Under the pieces are notes generated by a model that ran no database searches, was not told the origin of the DNA, and saw nothing but the letters and a program-made list of their open reading frames with translations. From assembly GCA_030744435.1 (NCBI GenBank), contig JASLQO010000013.1, positions 372,001-436,000 on the forward strand: 64,000 nucleotides of DNA, given 5' to 3'. Source of the stretch: JASLQO01 sp002327525. Its GTDB lineage: Bacteria > Pseudomonadota > Gammaproteobacteria > Pseudomonadales > Azotimanducaceae. Below are positions 7,926 to 16,380 of the stretch, piece by piece; position 1 is the first letter of the stretch, and every line of letters starts with the position of its first letter. The translations under genes and the position numbers were made by a program.

Positions 7926-8726
7926 CTACGTGGCGTCCTGCCGCGGCAGTATCCAGCGCATGCATCCATGACCCGAGTCGAATTTTGCCCACTGCTTGGG
8001 ATGCTGCGCCAGGCGATTGGCGAGTATGTGCAGTACGACCGGGTTGATGGCCATGCCCGAGTGGCTGCCCACGATCTCTATGTTCTGGGCCTGCTCATTC
8101 TCTGGCTCGACACAGGCTCGCCACCCAACCACGCCATCGGAACGGCTGTAGATGGAGGTACTTGGTACATCCAGAGGTAACCCGTGCAGCCGATCGGCAA
8201 GGTGTTCTTTCATCTGTTCGATGTCGGTGCCCGACATCTGCTTGAACAGAGCCTGCACGACGCTGTTTACGGCTCCTGCCTCCTGAATCGCGAAAGGGCT
8301 TCCGAGCGTGATCACCTGCCGCACACGTTCGGGCCATTCGCGTGCAAGACCCCGTGAATAGACGCCACCCAGGCTCTGACCGATCAGACTGATAGGTTCT
8401 CCGTGTTCATCTACCAGGCGCTGGAAGCGATCCTCCAGCCGCAGTAGCTGGTCGGGATTGCCTGTGTTCTGACCCAGGCCCCAGGGAATGCAGTGGTAGC
8501 CGAGTTGGTCGAGAAAACGCCGTAGCATGAGAGTCGAGGTGTCGCCCGCGGTGAATCCCGGCAGTACCATCACGGGGTGGCCATCTCCGCGCGGTGCCTG
8601 CCACAGAAGGCTCATCCATGTCAGGGGCAGGCTGGCAGCTTCGGCCAGTGTTCGCGGTAATTCTGCGGCAAAATTCAGCATCGCGGGCGGTTGATGCTCG
8701 GTGGAAACCTCCAGCGTCCCAGACAA
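7926..8726 (-). CDS. Alpha/beta hydrolase, lipase-like
   Basis: A protein of 266 residues with the alpha/beta-hydrolase layout. VMVLPGFTAGDTS (about 52-64) is the oxyanion-side loop and LIGQSLGGVYSRGLA (about 114-128) is the nucleophile elbow, with Ser118 the predicted nucleophile. TLGSPFAI follows, as in triacylglycerol lipases. SIYSRSDGVVGW supplies the likely acidic residue and VGSHSGMAINP the histidine. There is no signal peptide, so it is probably cytoplasmic or membrane-associated. A degraded relative lies at 10958-10479, beyond the GYD and acyltransferase genes. Substrate unknown; an ester or glyceride is likely. Confidence 0.85.
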   Translation of the reverse strand: MSGTLEVSTEHQPPAMLNFAAELPRTLAEAASLPLTWMSLLWQAPRGDGHPVMVLPGFTAGDTSTLMLRRFLDQLGYHCIPWGLGQNTGNPDQLLRLEDRFQRLVDEHGEPISLIGQSLGGVYSRGLAREWPERVRQVITLGSPFAIQEAGAVNSVVQALFKQMSGTDIEQMKEHLADRLHGLPLDVPSTSIYSRSDGVVGWRACVEPENEQAQNIEIVGSHSGMAINPVVLHILANRLAQHPKQWAKFDSGHGCMRWILPRQDAT

Positions 8727-8986
8727 ACTGCGCTCCTCGCAAGAACGGTGTATGGAGTCTCGCGGAGCGGCTTCGAGGCGTCAATGTTGATTTTCGTGCG
8801 CGAATGTAGGGCGTTGTGAGCTTTTCTCGGACTCTCGCGGCGCATTGCCCACGTTTGGTTGTGCATCCGCGAACGTTCGAGCAACCCGCCCCCTGGAACT
8901 CACCGTAGTGCCATGAACCGGAGCCTTGAAGCCACGGAGTTGATGGTGGACTATCCGAATTCACGGAAGTATGCGAGGGGGAACAC

Positions 8987-9295
8987 GTGGCTACCTACAT
9001 CATGCTGAGTATGCTCACCGACGAAGGTCGCAAGACGCTCAAGGAGCGGCCGGAGCGTATCAATCAGGTTAATAAGGAAGTTGAATCGATGGGCGCGCGG
9101 GTCAGCGCGCAGTACGCGGTGCTTGGCGGATACGATTTCGTAAACGTCATCGAAGCACCCAGCAACGAGGTCATGGCACGCATCTCCATGGAACTGGGTG
9201 CTCGGGGGACCATCAAAGTCACGACACTACCCGCTATGGCCATAGACCAGTTTGTCGACATGTTGTCGGGCGGGGGGTCGTCGGACTCTAACTAG
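8987..9295 (+). CDS. GYD-domain protein
   Basis: A protein of 102 residues starting at GTG 8987. It matches the small GYD family: a YIMLSMLTDEGRKTLKERP opening, the VLGGYDFVNVIEAP strand with the eponymous Gly-Tyr-Asp, and RGTIKVTTLPAMAIDQF near the end. These proteins form a ferredoxin-like dimeric barrel and have no well-defined activity. The next gene, 20 bases downstream, carries a related domain at its own N-terminus, so the two probably work together. Upstream (8727-8986) lies about 260 bases shared with the divergent lipase gene, in which I see no gene. Confidence 0.88.
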   Translation: MATYIMLSMLTDEGRKTLKERPERINQVNKEVESMGARVSAQYAVLGGYDFVNVIEAPSNEVMARISMELGARGTIKVTTLPAMAIDQFVDMLSGGGSSDSN

Positions 9296-9315
9296 TTTCG
9301 GATCAGGGCACCGGT

Positions 9316-10323
9316 ATGCCCCACTATGTTCTTCTGATGCGGTACCACTCGGAAGGCCTCAAGGCCGCCCGCGACGATCCCAGGTTCCTGATCGGAATTC
9401 AGGATGCCATGGAGCGCTGGGAAGCCAAAGTGCTGGCCAGTTACAACACGATGGGCATCTGGGATCACTGCCTCATCGTAGATGCGCCAGATAATTTTAA
9501 GGCCTACCGCGCAGCCCTCGCCCAGGAGATGAGCGTCACCGCAGAGACGGAAATCCTGCCGGCAATCGACCTGCCGCTCTTTCAGCGCCTGATGTCCCAG
9601 TCCGTGGAAACGGATGGGCCCCATGAGTGGCAGATACGATGGTGGGCGCGTGTTGCGCGACTTGTCATGTACGACTATCAGTTCGGCCGCTGGGCGCGGA
9701 AGAATTTTACTGAACACGTAATCACGGGGAAGGAGAAGTTCGACGACATCAGCACACCATGCATCGTGATATCCAACCATGCCAGTCACTTCGACCAATA
9801 CTGCTTGATGAAAGCCATTCCATGGCGGATCCGCTCCAACCTGTTCTTCGGCGCGGCGGCGGATCGATGGTTTCTTAAGGGGCGCAAGGAAATCACGCTG
9901 AGAGCGTGGTATGCATCGCTCGTGGGCGGATTGTATCCTATACACCGGGGTGGTGGATCGAACACGTTGGACTACCCCAAGTGGTTGCTCGACCAGGGTG
10001 CGAACCTGATGCTGTTCCCTGAAGGGACGCGCTCGCGAGGACGCAACTTGTCGAAATTCAAGCATGGCGTGTCGCTGCTGGCTCTCGACAAGAAGGTTCC
10101 AGTGGTGCCGATATACATGGCCGGGCTCAGAAAGATCCGGCCGCCGGGCACGAAAGAAGTGGTGCCGGGCCCGGTCGCGGCCCATGTGCTCGATCCCATC
10201 TACTTCGAAGAGGGTACCGAGGTGCCGGAGGCGACGGCGCGTATCTTCAAGGCGATGAAGACCGTGCACGACCGTGTGCTCGAGCACGGTAACGAGGCCG
10301 CTCACCCGAACTGGCAATCCTGA
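9316..10323 (+). CDS. GYD-like domain fused to a PlsC-type acyltransferase
   Basis: A protein of 335 residues with two parts. Residues 1-90 (MPHYVLLMRYHSEGLKAARD, NTMGIWDHCLIVDAPD, EILPAIDLPLFQRL) align by eye with the GYD-family protein encoded just upstream. Residues about 115-325 form a lysophosphatidic-acid-type acyltransferase: NHASHFD at 154-160 is the NHX4D catalytic motif, LYPIHRGGG follows, and FPEGTRS at 234-240 is the second glycerophosphate-binding block, with VVPIYMAGL behind it. PlsC-like domains transfer acyl groups to a glycerophosphate or other hydroxyl acceptor at the inner membrane. No separate signal or long membrane helix is obvious. The fusion is unusual. The usual plsC is normally about 240 residues, so this is likely a specialised acyltransferase rather than the housekeeping copy. 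Confidence 0.88.
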   Translation: MPHYVLLMRYHSEGLKAARDDPRFLIGIQDAMERWEAKVLASYNTMGIWDHCLIVDAPDNFKAYRAALAQEMSVTAETEILPAIDLPLFQRLMSQSVETDGPHEWQIRWWARVARLVMYDYQFGRWARKNFTEHVITGKEKFDDISTPCIVISNHASHFDQYCLMKAIPWRIRSNLFFGAAADRWFLKGRKEITLRAWYASLVGGLYPIHRGGGSNTLDYPKWLLDQGANLMLFPEGTRSRGRNLSKFKHGVSLLALDKKVPVVPIYMAGLRKIRPPGTKEVVPGPVAAHVLDPIYFEEGTEVPEATARIFKAMKTVHDRVLEHGNEAAHPNWQS

Positions 10324-10478
10324 AGTAATTTGCTATTTTTGCGTGACATAGTTACCTGGTGCGGCCTCGATAACCAGGTGGTTGTCACTGCCGAGTGCGG
10401 CAGGCGCGCGGGGACGCTTGCTCGATCTGTTGTCGATGAGCGCTTCGATCCAATGTTTGCTCCATGAGCCGTCGCGGG

Positions 10479-10958
10479 TCCGGGCGCTGCGAGCTTCCAG
10501 CCGGAGCGGTGGAACGGCTTCCAGTGATTGCGGGGTTGGGCGAGACGGTCGGCGACGGCATATAGCACGGTGGGATTGACACCAAGTCCCATGTGACTCG
10601 CGTAGACCTCTATGTTGTCAGTGAGGCGTCGGTCGAATTCCATGGCCATCTGCCACGGAACCTTGCCGTCGGTTCGGCTGTAGATCGCCGTGCTGGGGAT
10701 TGCGGGAGGAGGTTCGTGCATGGCCTCCGGGAAGGGTCCCGCCATGCTGACGCCGTCGGCACTGGGGTTGCCCGAGCGGTAGGCGGTCAGGATGCCAGTG
10801 CGCGCAATCGAGCCGCCGATGGGTGCGCCGAGGTTGATGACCTGGCACGTGGCGAGTTCAGCCGCAGCATGGGTAACCAGCCATGAGCGCGGCCGCTTCG
10901 AGACCGGTGCTGCCTTCGAGTAGTTGGTGCGAAGCTGGTGCGGGCGCAGGTCGCTCAT
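10479..10958 (-). pseudogene. Remnant of a lipase-like hydrolase, catalytic half missing
   Basis: The reading frame carries the C-terminal half of a protein related to the hydrolase at 7926-8726: CQVINLGAPIGGS corresponds to RQVITLGSPFAI, STAIYSRTDGKVPW to STSIYSRSDGVVGW, and YASHMGLGVNPTVLYAVADR to the matching stretch with the catalytic His. The region that should hold the GxSxG nucleophile is absent. The short N-terminal text (SWLVTHAAAELATC) looks like a deletion scar. After SGWKLAAPG the frame wanders on without likeness to the intact copy, overlapping the end of the acyltransferase gene. An active enzyme is very unlikely. Confidence 0.72.
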
Positions 10959-11332
10959 CGGGCAAGCACCAGTATCAGCCCCGGGGCATTGGAGGTTTGT
11001 CCGTCGAACTTCGAGAAATACTCCGGGGATCGTAAGATGGCGTGCCCAACGAGAGTTTTTCTCTGTCGCGATGGCATTCGAAGTGGTACTTGTTCTGTTG
11101 TTGAGCGCGACTTTTCAGCGACGCTTCTTCCTTCTCGAAGCTTCCTTCCCGGTCTCCCAAACCCTTCCCCCAGTCAAGTTTCGGATGCATGGCAACATAG
11201 CCTGTCTCTGAGACGCTGATAATTCAAAGGCGTTTGTTAGCGAAAAATCGTTTCGAAAATGTCGTGCATTTCCCGTGGTAGCCGGTACCCTGCGCGGCAC
11301 GTCAGCCGCGCTCAGGTCCGCGAGGAGCCATC
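10959..11332. other. Non-coding gap, about 370 bases
   Basis: Between the lipase remnant and the LLM oxidoreductase. Short open stretches occur on both strands but their translations show no family likeness, no ribosome sites and no codon pattern. It may hold the promoter for the downstream gene. I see no convincing RNA or terminator. Confidence 0.5.
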
Positions 11333-12208
11333 ATTCAGTTCGGTTTTCACTTCCATTCGCCGGGGATCTTCACCAGCTTCCAACCGGCTTTGGGCCTCAG
11401 CAGCGCGCTGGAAGCAGCACGCCGCGCGGAAGCGGCGGGATTTGGGATCTTCTCGGTGCAGGATCATCTCGTCCCGTTTCCGGCGCACCGGCCAGCCACG
11501 GAGTCGGTGCCGGACCCCTTCGCGGTTCTCGGCGCTGCTGCGGTGGCGACCGAGGGTATTCTGCTCGCGAGCCTCGTGATCAATACATCGCTGCGCCATC
11601 CGGCACATATCGCCAAATGGGCGGCAACGCTCAGTGAGCTGAGTTCGGGTCGCTTCATACTCGGCCTCGGGTCCGGAGGATACGCTCCGGACTACGTAGC
11701 GGCTGGTGTTGCTCGGCCATCCCGCGCTGAGCGGGCGCTACTGCTCGAAGCGACATTGCGACACCTACGCGGGCAATGGAGCGAAAAGGCGGACACGCCG
11801 AGGCCGCTGCCGGTGCCTGTTCCGAAGATACTCGTCGCGGGAAACGCTGACACCACACTCGAGATTGCGGCTCGGCACGCGGATCTCTGCAACTTTGCCA
11901 TGCTGGACGAGGATGCCCTTCAACGACGGATTGTCCGCTTATCGGAATACCATACGGCCGCTGGTTCGCCGCGGCGTTGCCGTGTCACGCTGCTGACCAG
12001 GGTGGTGGCGGCCTCATCACCGGACCAGGCACGCGAGAAGGCGAAGCTGAAGGGTGCACGGGCGAATCTGGTTGGAGATACGAATACCCTCGAAAGACAG
12101 CTCGACGTTTACCAACGTTCCGGCGTCGATGCGGTATTCTGCATGTTTGATGATGAGCAATCGTTCGATCTTTTCGCGGCGCTGCTCGCTCGCCGCTCCA
12201 AATACTGA
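11333..12208 (+). CDS. LLM-class flavin-dependent oxidoreductase (rare start codon?)
   Basis: A luciferase-like TIM-barrel protein of about 291 residues. Family landmarks are EAARRAEAAGFGIFSVQDHL, LLASLVINTSLRHPAHIAKW, LSELSSGRFILGLGSGGYA and VPKILVAGNADTTLEIAARH. Members use FMN or F420 in monooxygenase or dehydrogenase reactions; the substrate is unknown. The first ordinary start in frame is TTG 11390, but upstream the frame still encodes QFGFHFHSPG, the first barrel strand typical of these enzymes. The frame is open back to a stop at 11279 and no ATG, GTG or TTG occurs there. AGGAG at 11322-11326 sits six bases before ATT 11333, so an ATT (or ATC 11330) start is my preferred reading. Confidence 0.82.
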   Translation: MQFGFHFHSPGIFTSFQPALGLSSALEAARRAEAAGFGIFSVQDHLVPFPAHRPATESVPDPFAVLGAAAVATEGILLASLVINTSLRHPAHIAKWAATLSELSSGRFILGLGSGGYAPDYVAAGVARPSRAERALLLEATLRHLRGQWSEKADTPRPLPVPVPKILVAGNADTTLEIAARHADLCNFAMLDEDALQRRIVRLSEYHTAAGSPRRCRVTLLTRVVAASSPDQAREKAKLKGARANLVGDTNTLERQLDVYQRSGVDAVFCMFDDEQSFDLFAALLARRSKY

Positions 12209-12228
12209 CAACAGCTGGGAATCAGCCC

Positions 12229-13041
12229 ATGGTAGCCGACAACGAAAATCTGAATCTGGCACTATTTTGTGACTTCGAAAACGTCGCCCTCGGTGTGAGG
12301 GATGCGAAGTACGCGGCATTCGACATACAGCTGGTTCTCGAGAAGCTGTTGCTCAAAGGCAGTATCGTGGCCAAGAAAGCCTACTGCGACTGGGAACGCT
12401 ATAAGGAATTCAAGGCGCCGATGCACGAAGCGGCATTCGAGCTCATCGAGATTCCGCATACCCGGCAATCGGGAAAGAACTCGGCTGACATCCGCATGGT
12501 TGTGGATGCCCTGGACCTGTGCTACACAAAGGAGCACATCGATACCTTCGTCATCATCAGCGGCGACTCGGATTTCTCACCGCTGGTGAGCAAGCTGCGT
12601 GAGAACGACAAAACGGTGGTCGGTGTCGGAGTGATGAACTCGACCTCGAACCTGCTCCTGAGTAACTGTGATGAGTTCATCGTCTACGATGACCTCGTGC
12701 GCGATCAGCTGACGACGGCGAAACGCAGGAAGAAACCAGCGCCCAAGAAGAACGGCGCAGGTCGCAAGACCAACCAGAAGAAAGAGGATCCGGTGGATGA
12801 GGCCGTGGCGCTGGTAGTGGACACCGCGGAAGCGCTGCAGGCGGAGCGAGGCGACCGGGAGAAGCTGTGGGGTTCGATGATCAAACAAACCCTCAAGCGC
12901 AGACGCCCGGGCTTCAACGAGAGCTTCTACGGCTTGCGCTCGTTTTCCGACCTGCTGGAAGAAGCGGAAGCGCGTGGGCTCCTGACATTGGAAATGGACG
13001 AGCGTTCGGGCGGTTATCTGGTTCGTCTTTCTACCGACTGA
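12229..13041 (+). CDS. NYN-domain nuclease-like protein with C-terminal OST-HTH/LOTUS-like domain
   Basis: A protein of 270 residues. Residues 8-150 form an NYN (PIN-like) domain: LALFCDFENVA with Asp15, NSADIRMVVDAL with Asp87, and VIISGDSDFSPLV with Asp113 and Asp115, the acidic cluster that binds metal in this fold. A basic linker (about 155-180: KRRKKPAPKKNGAGRK) follows. The last 80 residues (LWGSMIKQTLKRRRPGFNES, then LEEAEARGLLTLEMDE) look like an OST-HTH/LOTUS domain, which binds RNA or G-quadruplexes in other proteins. The combination suggests a ribonuclease acting on structured RNA; this is inference. The gene starts 20 bases after the LLM oxidoreductase stop. Confidence 0.88.
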   Translation: MVADNENLNLALFCDFENVALGVRDAKYAAFDIQLVLEKLLLKGSIVAKKAYCDWERYKEFKAPMHEAAFELIEIPHTRQSGKNSADIRMVVDALDLCYTKEHIDTFVIISGDSDFSPLVSKLRENDKTVVGVGVMNSTSNLLLSNCDEFIVYDDLVRDQLTTAKRRKKPAPKKNGAGRKTNQKKEDPVDEAVALVVDTAEALQAERGDREKLWGSMIKQTLKRRRPGFNESFYGLRSFSDLLEEAEARGLLTLEMDERSGGYLVRLSTD

Positions 13042-13153
13042 TCCGGCCCGGCGGTCCGACAATAAGCGATGGAATTTTACCTAAATTGGGCGTCGGCTTG
13101 ACTCGTGTTCGAGGTGTGCGCATCCTTCGCGCAACCAGATCACGGAGCACCTC

Positions 13154-13732
13154 ATGCCTCAGCCTTTCTCCTCCCCCTCTGTCCTCGTTCGCATCGTTGT
13201 GCTTGTCTTATTCGTCGTTCCAAGCGTAACGCTGGCTGATGAATACCAGGAAACCACGGACATATTCCAACGTGCCGAGAGTGGCGGGATGTTCGATCAA
13301 TCATATGGGTACGCGATTTTCCCGACCGTCGGGAAAGCGGGATTCTGGGTAGGCGGCGCTTACGGCAAAGGCAGGGTATACAAGCTCGGAGAATATGTCG
13401 GCGATACGTCCATAACTCAGGCGACGGTGGGATTGCAGATCGGAGCCCAGGGATTCGCCATGATCATCTTCTTCCAGGACAAACGTGCCTTCAACGAGTT
13501 CACCAGTGGTAACTTCGAGTTCAACGCGCAGGTCTCGGCGACCGCCATCACGGCTGGTGTGTCAGCTGGTGCCACCACCACGGGTACGCATTCGGGCGCC
13601 AGTGCGGGCAAGAACGACGCCACGGCTTCCGGGGCGTTCTACCGCGGCATGGCCGTGTACACCATTGCCCGAGGCGGTCTGATGGCCGAGGCGAGCGTGG
13701 GCGGACAGAAGTTTACGTACACTCCGCGCTGA
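13154..13732 (+). CDS. SYLF/YSC84-domain lipid-binding protein, exported
   Basis: A protein of 192 residues starting at ATG 13154 behind GGAG. A signal peptide (VRIVVLVLFVVPSVTLA) is followed by a SYLF-type domain: GYAIFPTVGKAGFWVGGAYG, GRVYKLGEYVGDTSITQATV, GLQIGAQGFAMIIFFQDKRA. A glycine-, alanine- and threonine-rich stretch (about 140-165) precedes the last strand pair (GLMAEASVGGQKFTY). The family binds phosphoinositides in eukaryotes; bacterial members are exported proteins of unclear role, sometimes called Ysc84 actin-binding. It stands alone between the NYN and thiolase genes. Confidence 0.9.
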   Translation: MPQPFSSPSVLVRIVVLVLFVVPSVTLADEYQETTDIFQRAESGGMFDQSYGYAIFPTVGKAGFWVGGAYGKGRVYKLGEYVGDTSITQATVGLQIGAQGFAMIIFFQDKRAFNEFTSGNFEFNAQVSATAITAGVSAGATTTGTHSGASAGKNDATASGAFYRGMAVYTIARGGLMAEASVGGQKFTYTPR

Positions 13733-13855
13733 CGCGCCGCGATTCCGATTCGAGGACCGGCGGGCGCATGCTGGCGTGTGCGGTTTCGGTACACCTATGT
13801 CATCCCGCCATGCCTTGAGTAACATGGTTTCAGTGTATTCGAAGGGGAATGACCC

Positions 13856-15043
13856 ATGAGTCAGGTAGTGGTAGTAGACAGCATCCGAACGGGCCTCGCC
13901 AAGGCACATCGGGGCACTTTCAATCTCACGCGTTCCGACGATCTCGTCGCGCACTGCATAGATTTTCTGCTAGAGCGTAACCCGGAGCTTGCGGCTGAAG
14001 AAGTGGACGACGTGATTCTCGGCTGTGGTCGGCAGGTGGGTGAACAGTCGGGGAACGTGGCGCGTCATGCGGTGGTTCTGTCACAACTGCCGATCACGGT
14101 ACCCGCGACCACCATCAGCAGGGCCTGTTCGTCAGGGCTCAATTCCATAGCCTTTGCGGCCAATCAGCTTGCCAATGGCTGCGCCGAAGTGATGATGGCC
14201 GGGGGTGTGGAATCGATCACCGGGCTCGACCGGGGCAGCCCGGCGCAGTTCGAGGAAAACCCGCGGCTCATGGAGGAGAAACCCGATATCTTCATGGCGA
14301 TGGGCAACACCGCAGAGGTCGTCGCGAGACGTTATCAGGTGTCGCGGGAGGCGCAGGATGCGTACTCACTGCAAAGCCAGCAACGTTATGTGGCAGCCGT
14401 GGAAGCAGGGTACATGGCGGAGGAGATCGCACCGATGACGGTGGATTGGCGCAAGGTGGTTGACAAGGACAGCGGGGCCACCGAAATCGTGGAAGGTATC
14501 GTCGACCACGACGAATGCAATCGTCCCACCACCACTCTGGAAGGGCTGTCCAAACTATCGCCAGCGTTCGAGGAGGATGGCACCGTCACCGCGGGCAACG
14601 CATCTCAGCTCTCCGATGGCGCGTCCATGGCGATTCTCATGACCGAGGAGCGTGCACAGCAACTCGATCTGGAGCCCATGGGTTATTTCGGGGGATTCAC
14701 CGTGGCCGGGTGCGAGCCCGATGAAATGGGCATCGGTCCGGTATTCGCCATTCCCAAGCTTCTGGACTACAAGGGTCTGAGCTTAGCGGACATTGATCTG
14801 GTGGAACTGAACGAGGCGTTTGCCTCGCAGTGTCTCTACTGCCGTGACAGGCTGGGTATCGATCCTGAAATCTACAACGTCAACGGCGGTTCCATTGCGA
14901 TCGGACATCCGTTCGGCATGACCGGCGCGCGCCTCACGGGTAGTCTGCTGCGTGAGATGAAGCGGCGCGAGAAGAAGCTAGGCATCGTATCGATGTGCAT
15001 CGGCAAGGGCATGGGTGCGGCAGGGCTATTCGAGGCTTGTTGA
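13856..15043 (+). CDS. Acetyl-CoA C-acyltransferase (thiolase)
   Basis: A protein of 395 residues, the usual thiolase length. The nucleophilic cysteine is Cys91 in TTISRACSSGLNS. NEAFASQ, the GGSIAIGHPFGMTGAR histidine motif and the second cysteine in SMCIGKGMGAAGLFE complete the active site. It cleaves 3-ketoacyl-CoA in beta-oxidation or condenses acetyl-CoA in the reverse direction. The start at ATG 13856 follows GGGGAATGACCC. The 3' end overlaps the convergent MFS gene by 18 bases. No partner fadB gene is adjacent. Confidence 0.95.
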   Translation: MSQVVVVDSIRTGLAKAHRGTFNLTRSDDLVAHCIDFLLERNPELAAEEVDDVILGCGRQVGEQSGNVARHAVVLSQLPITVPATTISRACSSGLNSIAFAANQLANGCAEVMMAGGVESITGLDRGSPAQFEENPRLMEEKPDIFMAMGNTAEVVARRYQVSREAQDAYSLQSQQRYVAAVEAGYMAEEIAPMTVDWRKVVDKDSGATEIVEGIVDHDECNRPTTTLEGLSKLSPAFEEDGTVTAGNASQLSDGASMAILMTEERAQQLDLEPMGYFGGFTVAGCEPDEMGIGPVFAIPKLLDYKGLSLADIDLVELNEAFASQCLYCRDRLGIDPEIYNVNGGSIAIGHPFGMTGARLTGSLLREMKRREKKLGIVSMCIGKGMGAAGLFEAC

Positions 15044-16267
15044 GCGAGCGACCAGGGTTCGTATGTACCAGGCGGAGATGGCGAGTGCCAGTGCGATGAG
15101 CGTGAGAACGACCAGCCCGGCGGAAAAGCCGCCGGTCAGGTCAAGCATCAAGCCGAGCCCGAGTGGTCCGAGCACGCCACCCACCTCGGCCGCGGAAAAG
15201 AACAGGCCCGACGCAGTACCAGCATGACGCTCGCCGATGGCCGGCAACTCGACCAGAGTCAGCACTAATACCGTCATAAGCGACGAACGCGCGATACCCT
15301 GCAGTAATAGCCCGGTGAACATTGTGCCGGGGTGAGTGTATTGCAGCAGTAAGGTGGCCAGTGCTGCTGCCAGACAAAGTGCGACCAGGATGTGATACCT
15401 GCGCTCAGGTGTGGCGAGGCGCGGTATGAGCAGGGAACCGAAGATACCGATCACCGTGGGAATCGATGCCCAGTAGCCGGCCTCGATGATGCTCATACCA
15501 CCGAGGCGCAACAGCTCCGGAAGCCAGTTGTTGAGGCCGTGGTTGATGAGGAACACCCCGACACTCATCATCAAAACGAGCTGAACAGCGGGCTCGCGCA
15601 GCAGCGTGCCAAGATATCTGCGCTGTGCAGGCCTGGCGACGGCCGCAATCCGGGGAGTCTGTGCATCGGTGCGCAGAGGGCGGGATACCAGCCACCAGAT
15701 CAGAGCGGACAACATGCCGAAGGCGCCCCAGAGATACAACACGGCGCGCCAGTCCCCATCGAACGCCGGCAGCAGCGTGGAGTGTGTCATCGTCAGCGAC
15801 ACCACACCGCCGATGGCGGGGCCGGTCATGTAGATGCCCATGGCAAAACCGCGATCACTCCCCGCGAAAAACTGCGTGACGACCTTGGGTGCGCCCACGG
15901 AGATGATGGGCCCACCGAGCCCGAATAGCATCACCCCAAGCAGCAGAGCGACATAGCCGTCGGCGAATCCCCTTCCGAGTGCGGACAGCGCGATGATGAG
16001 TGCACCGATGGTGAGTGCCCGACGCGCGCCAATGTGATCCAGCAATGCTCCACAGGGTACCGCCGAGAAGATGTAAACGAGCTGCCAGGCACCCATCACG
16101 CTGCCCATCGCCGCGTGGCTCAGTTCGAGGTCGTTCTCGATGGCGAGCACCAGCGGCGCGAGTGATGTTGCGACCAGTCCGAACGCCATGTACAGCAGCC
16201 AGACACCGAACAGTAGCGACCAGCGGTGGGGTGCGCTATGAGTGAGATGTGCGGGTGTGTGGTTCAA
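15026..16267 (-). CDS. MFS transporter
   Basis: A protein of 413 residues with 12 predicted helices. MFS motif A is seen as CGALLDHIGARRALTIG, and the N-terminal half contains SHAAMGSVMGAWQLVYIFSA. The second half carries LRLGGMSIIEAGYWASIPTV and a final GVLGPLGLGLMLDLTGGFS. It belongs to the cyanate/nitrate-like or general anion-type group of MFS carriers, but substrate cannot be inferred. It is convergent with the thiolase and divergent from the GST gene, with about 110 bases between the two starts. Confidence 0.88.
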   Translation of the reverse strand: MNHTPAHLTHSAPHRWSLLFGVWLLYMAFGLVATSLAPLVLAIENDLELSHAAMGSVMGAWQLVYIFSAVPCGALLDHIGARRALTIGALIIALSALGRGFADGYVALLLGVMLFGLGGPIISVGAPKVVTQFFAGSDRGFAMGIYMTGPAIGGVVSLTMTHSTLLPAFDGDWRAVLYLWGAFGMLSALIWWLVSRPLRTDAQTPRIAAVARPAQRRYLGTLLREPAVQLVLMMSVGVFLINHGLNNWLPELLRLGGMSIIEAGYWASIPTVIGIFGSLLIPRLATPERRYHILVALCLAAALATLLLQYTHPGTMFTGLLLQGIARSSLMTVLVLTLVELPAIGERHAGTASGLFFSAAEVGGVLGPLGLGLMLDLTGGFSAGLVVLTLIALALAISAWYIRTLVARSTSLE

Positions 16268-16380
16268 GTGTGCGCTATGTTACCGGAGATGCGCGGAGCG
16301 CATCGTGGCTGGAGCGGATCCATCGGGTGCGATAGGCTCGAATACTCATCAGCGGACAAGAACGTCGAGGCAGGAGAACA

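Noticed and set aside
10959..11280. Small plus-strand open frames between the lipase remnant and the LLM gene
   Set aside because: Translations lack any domain, ribosome site or codon bias.
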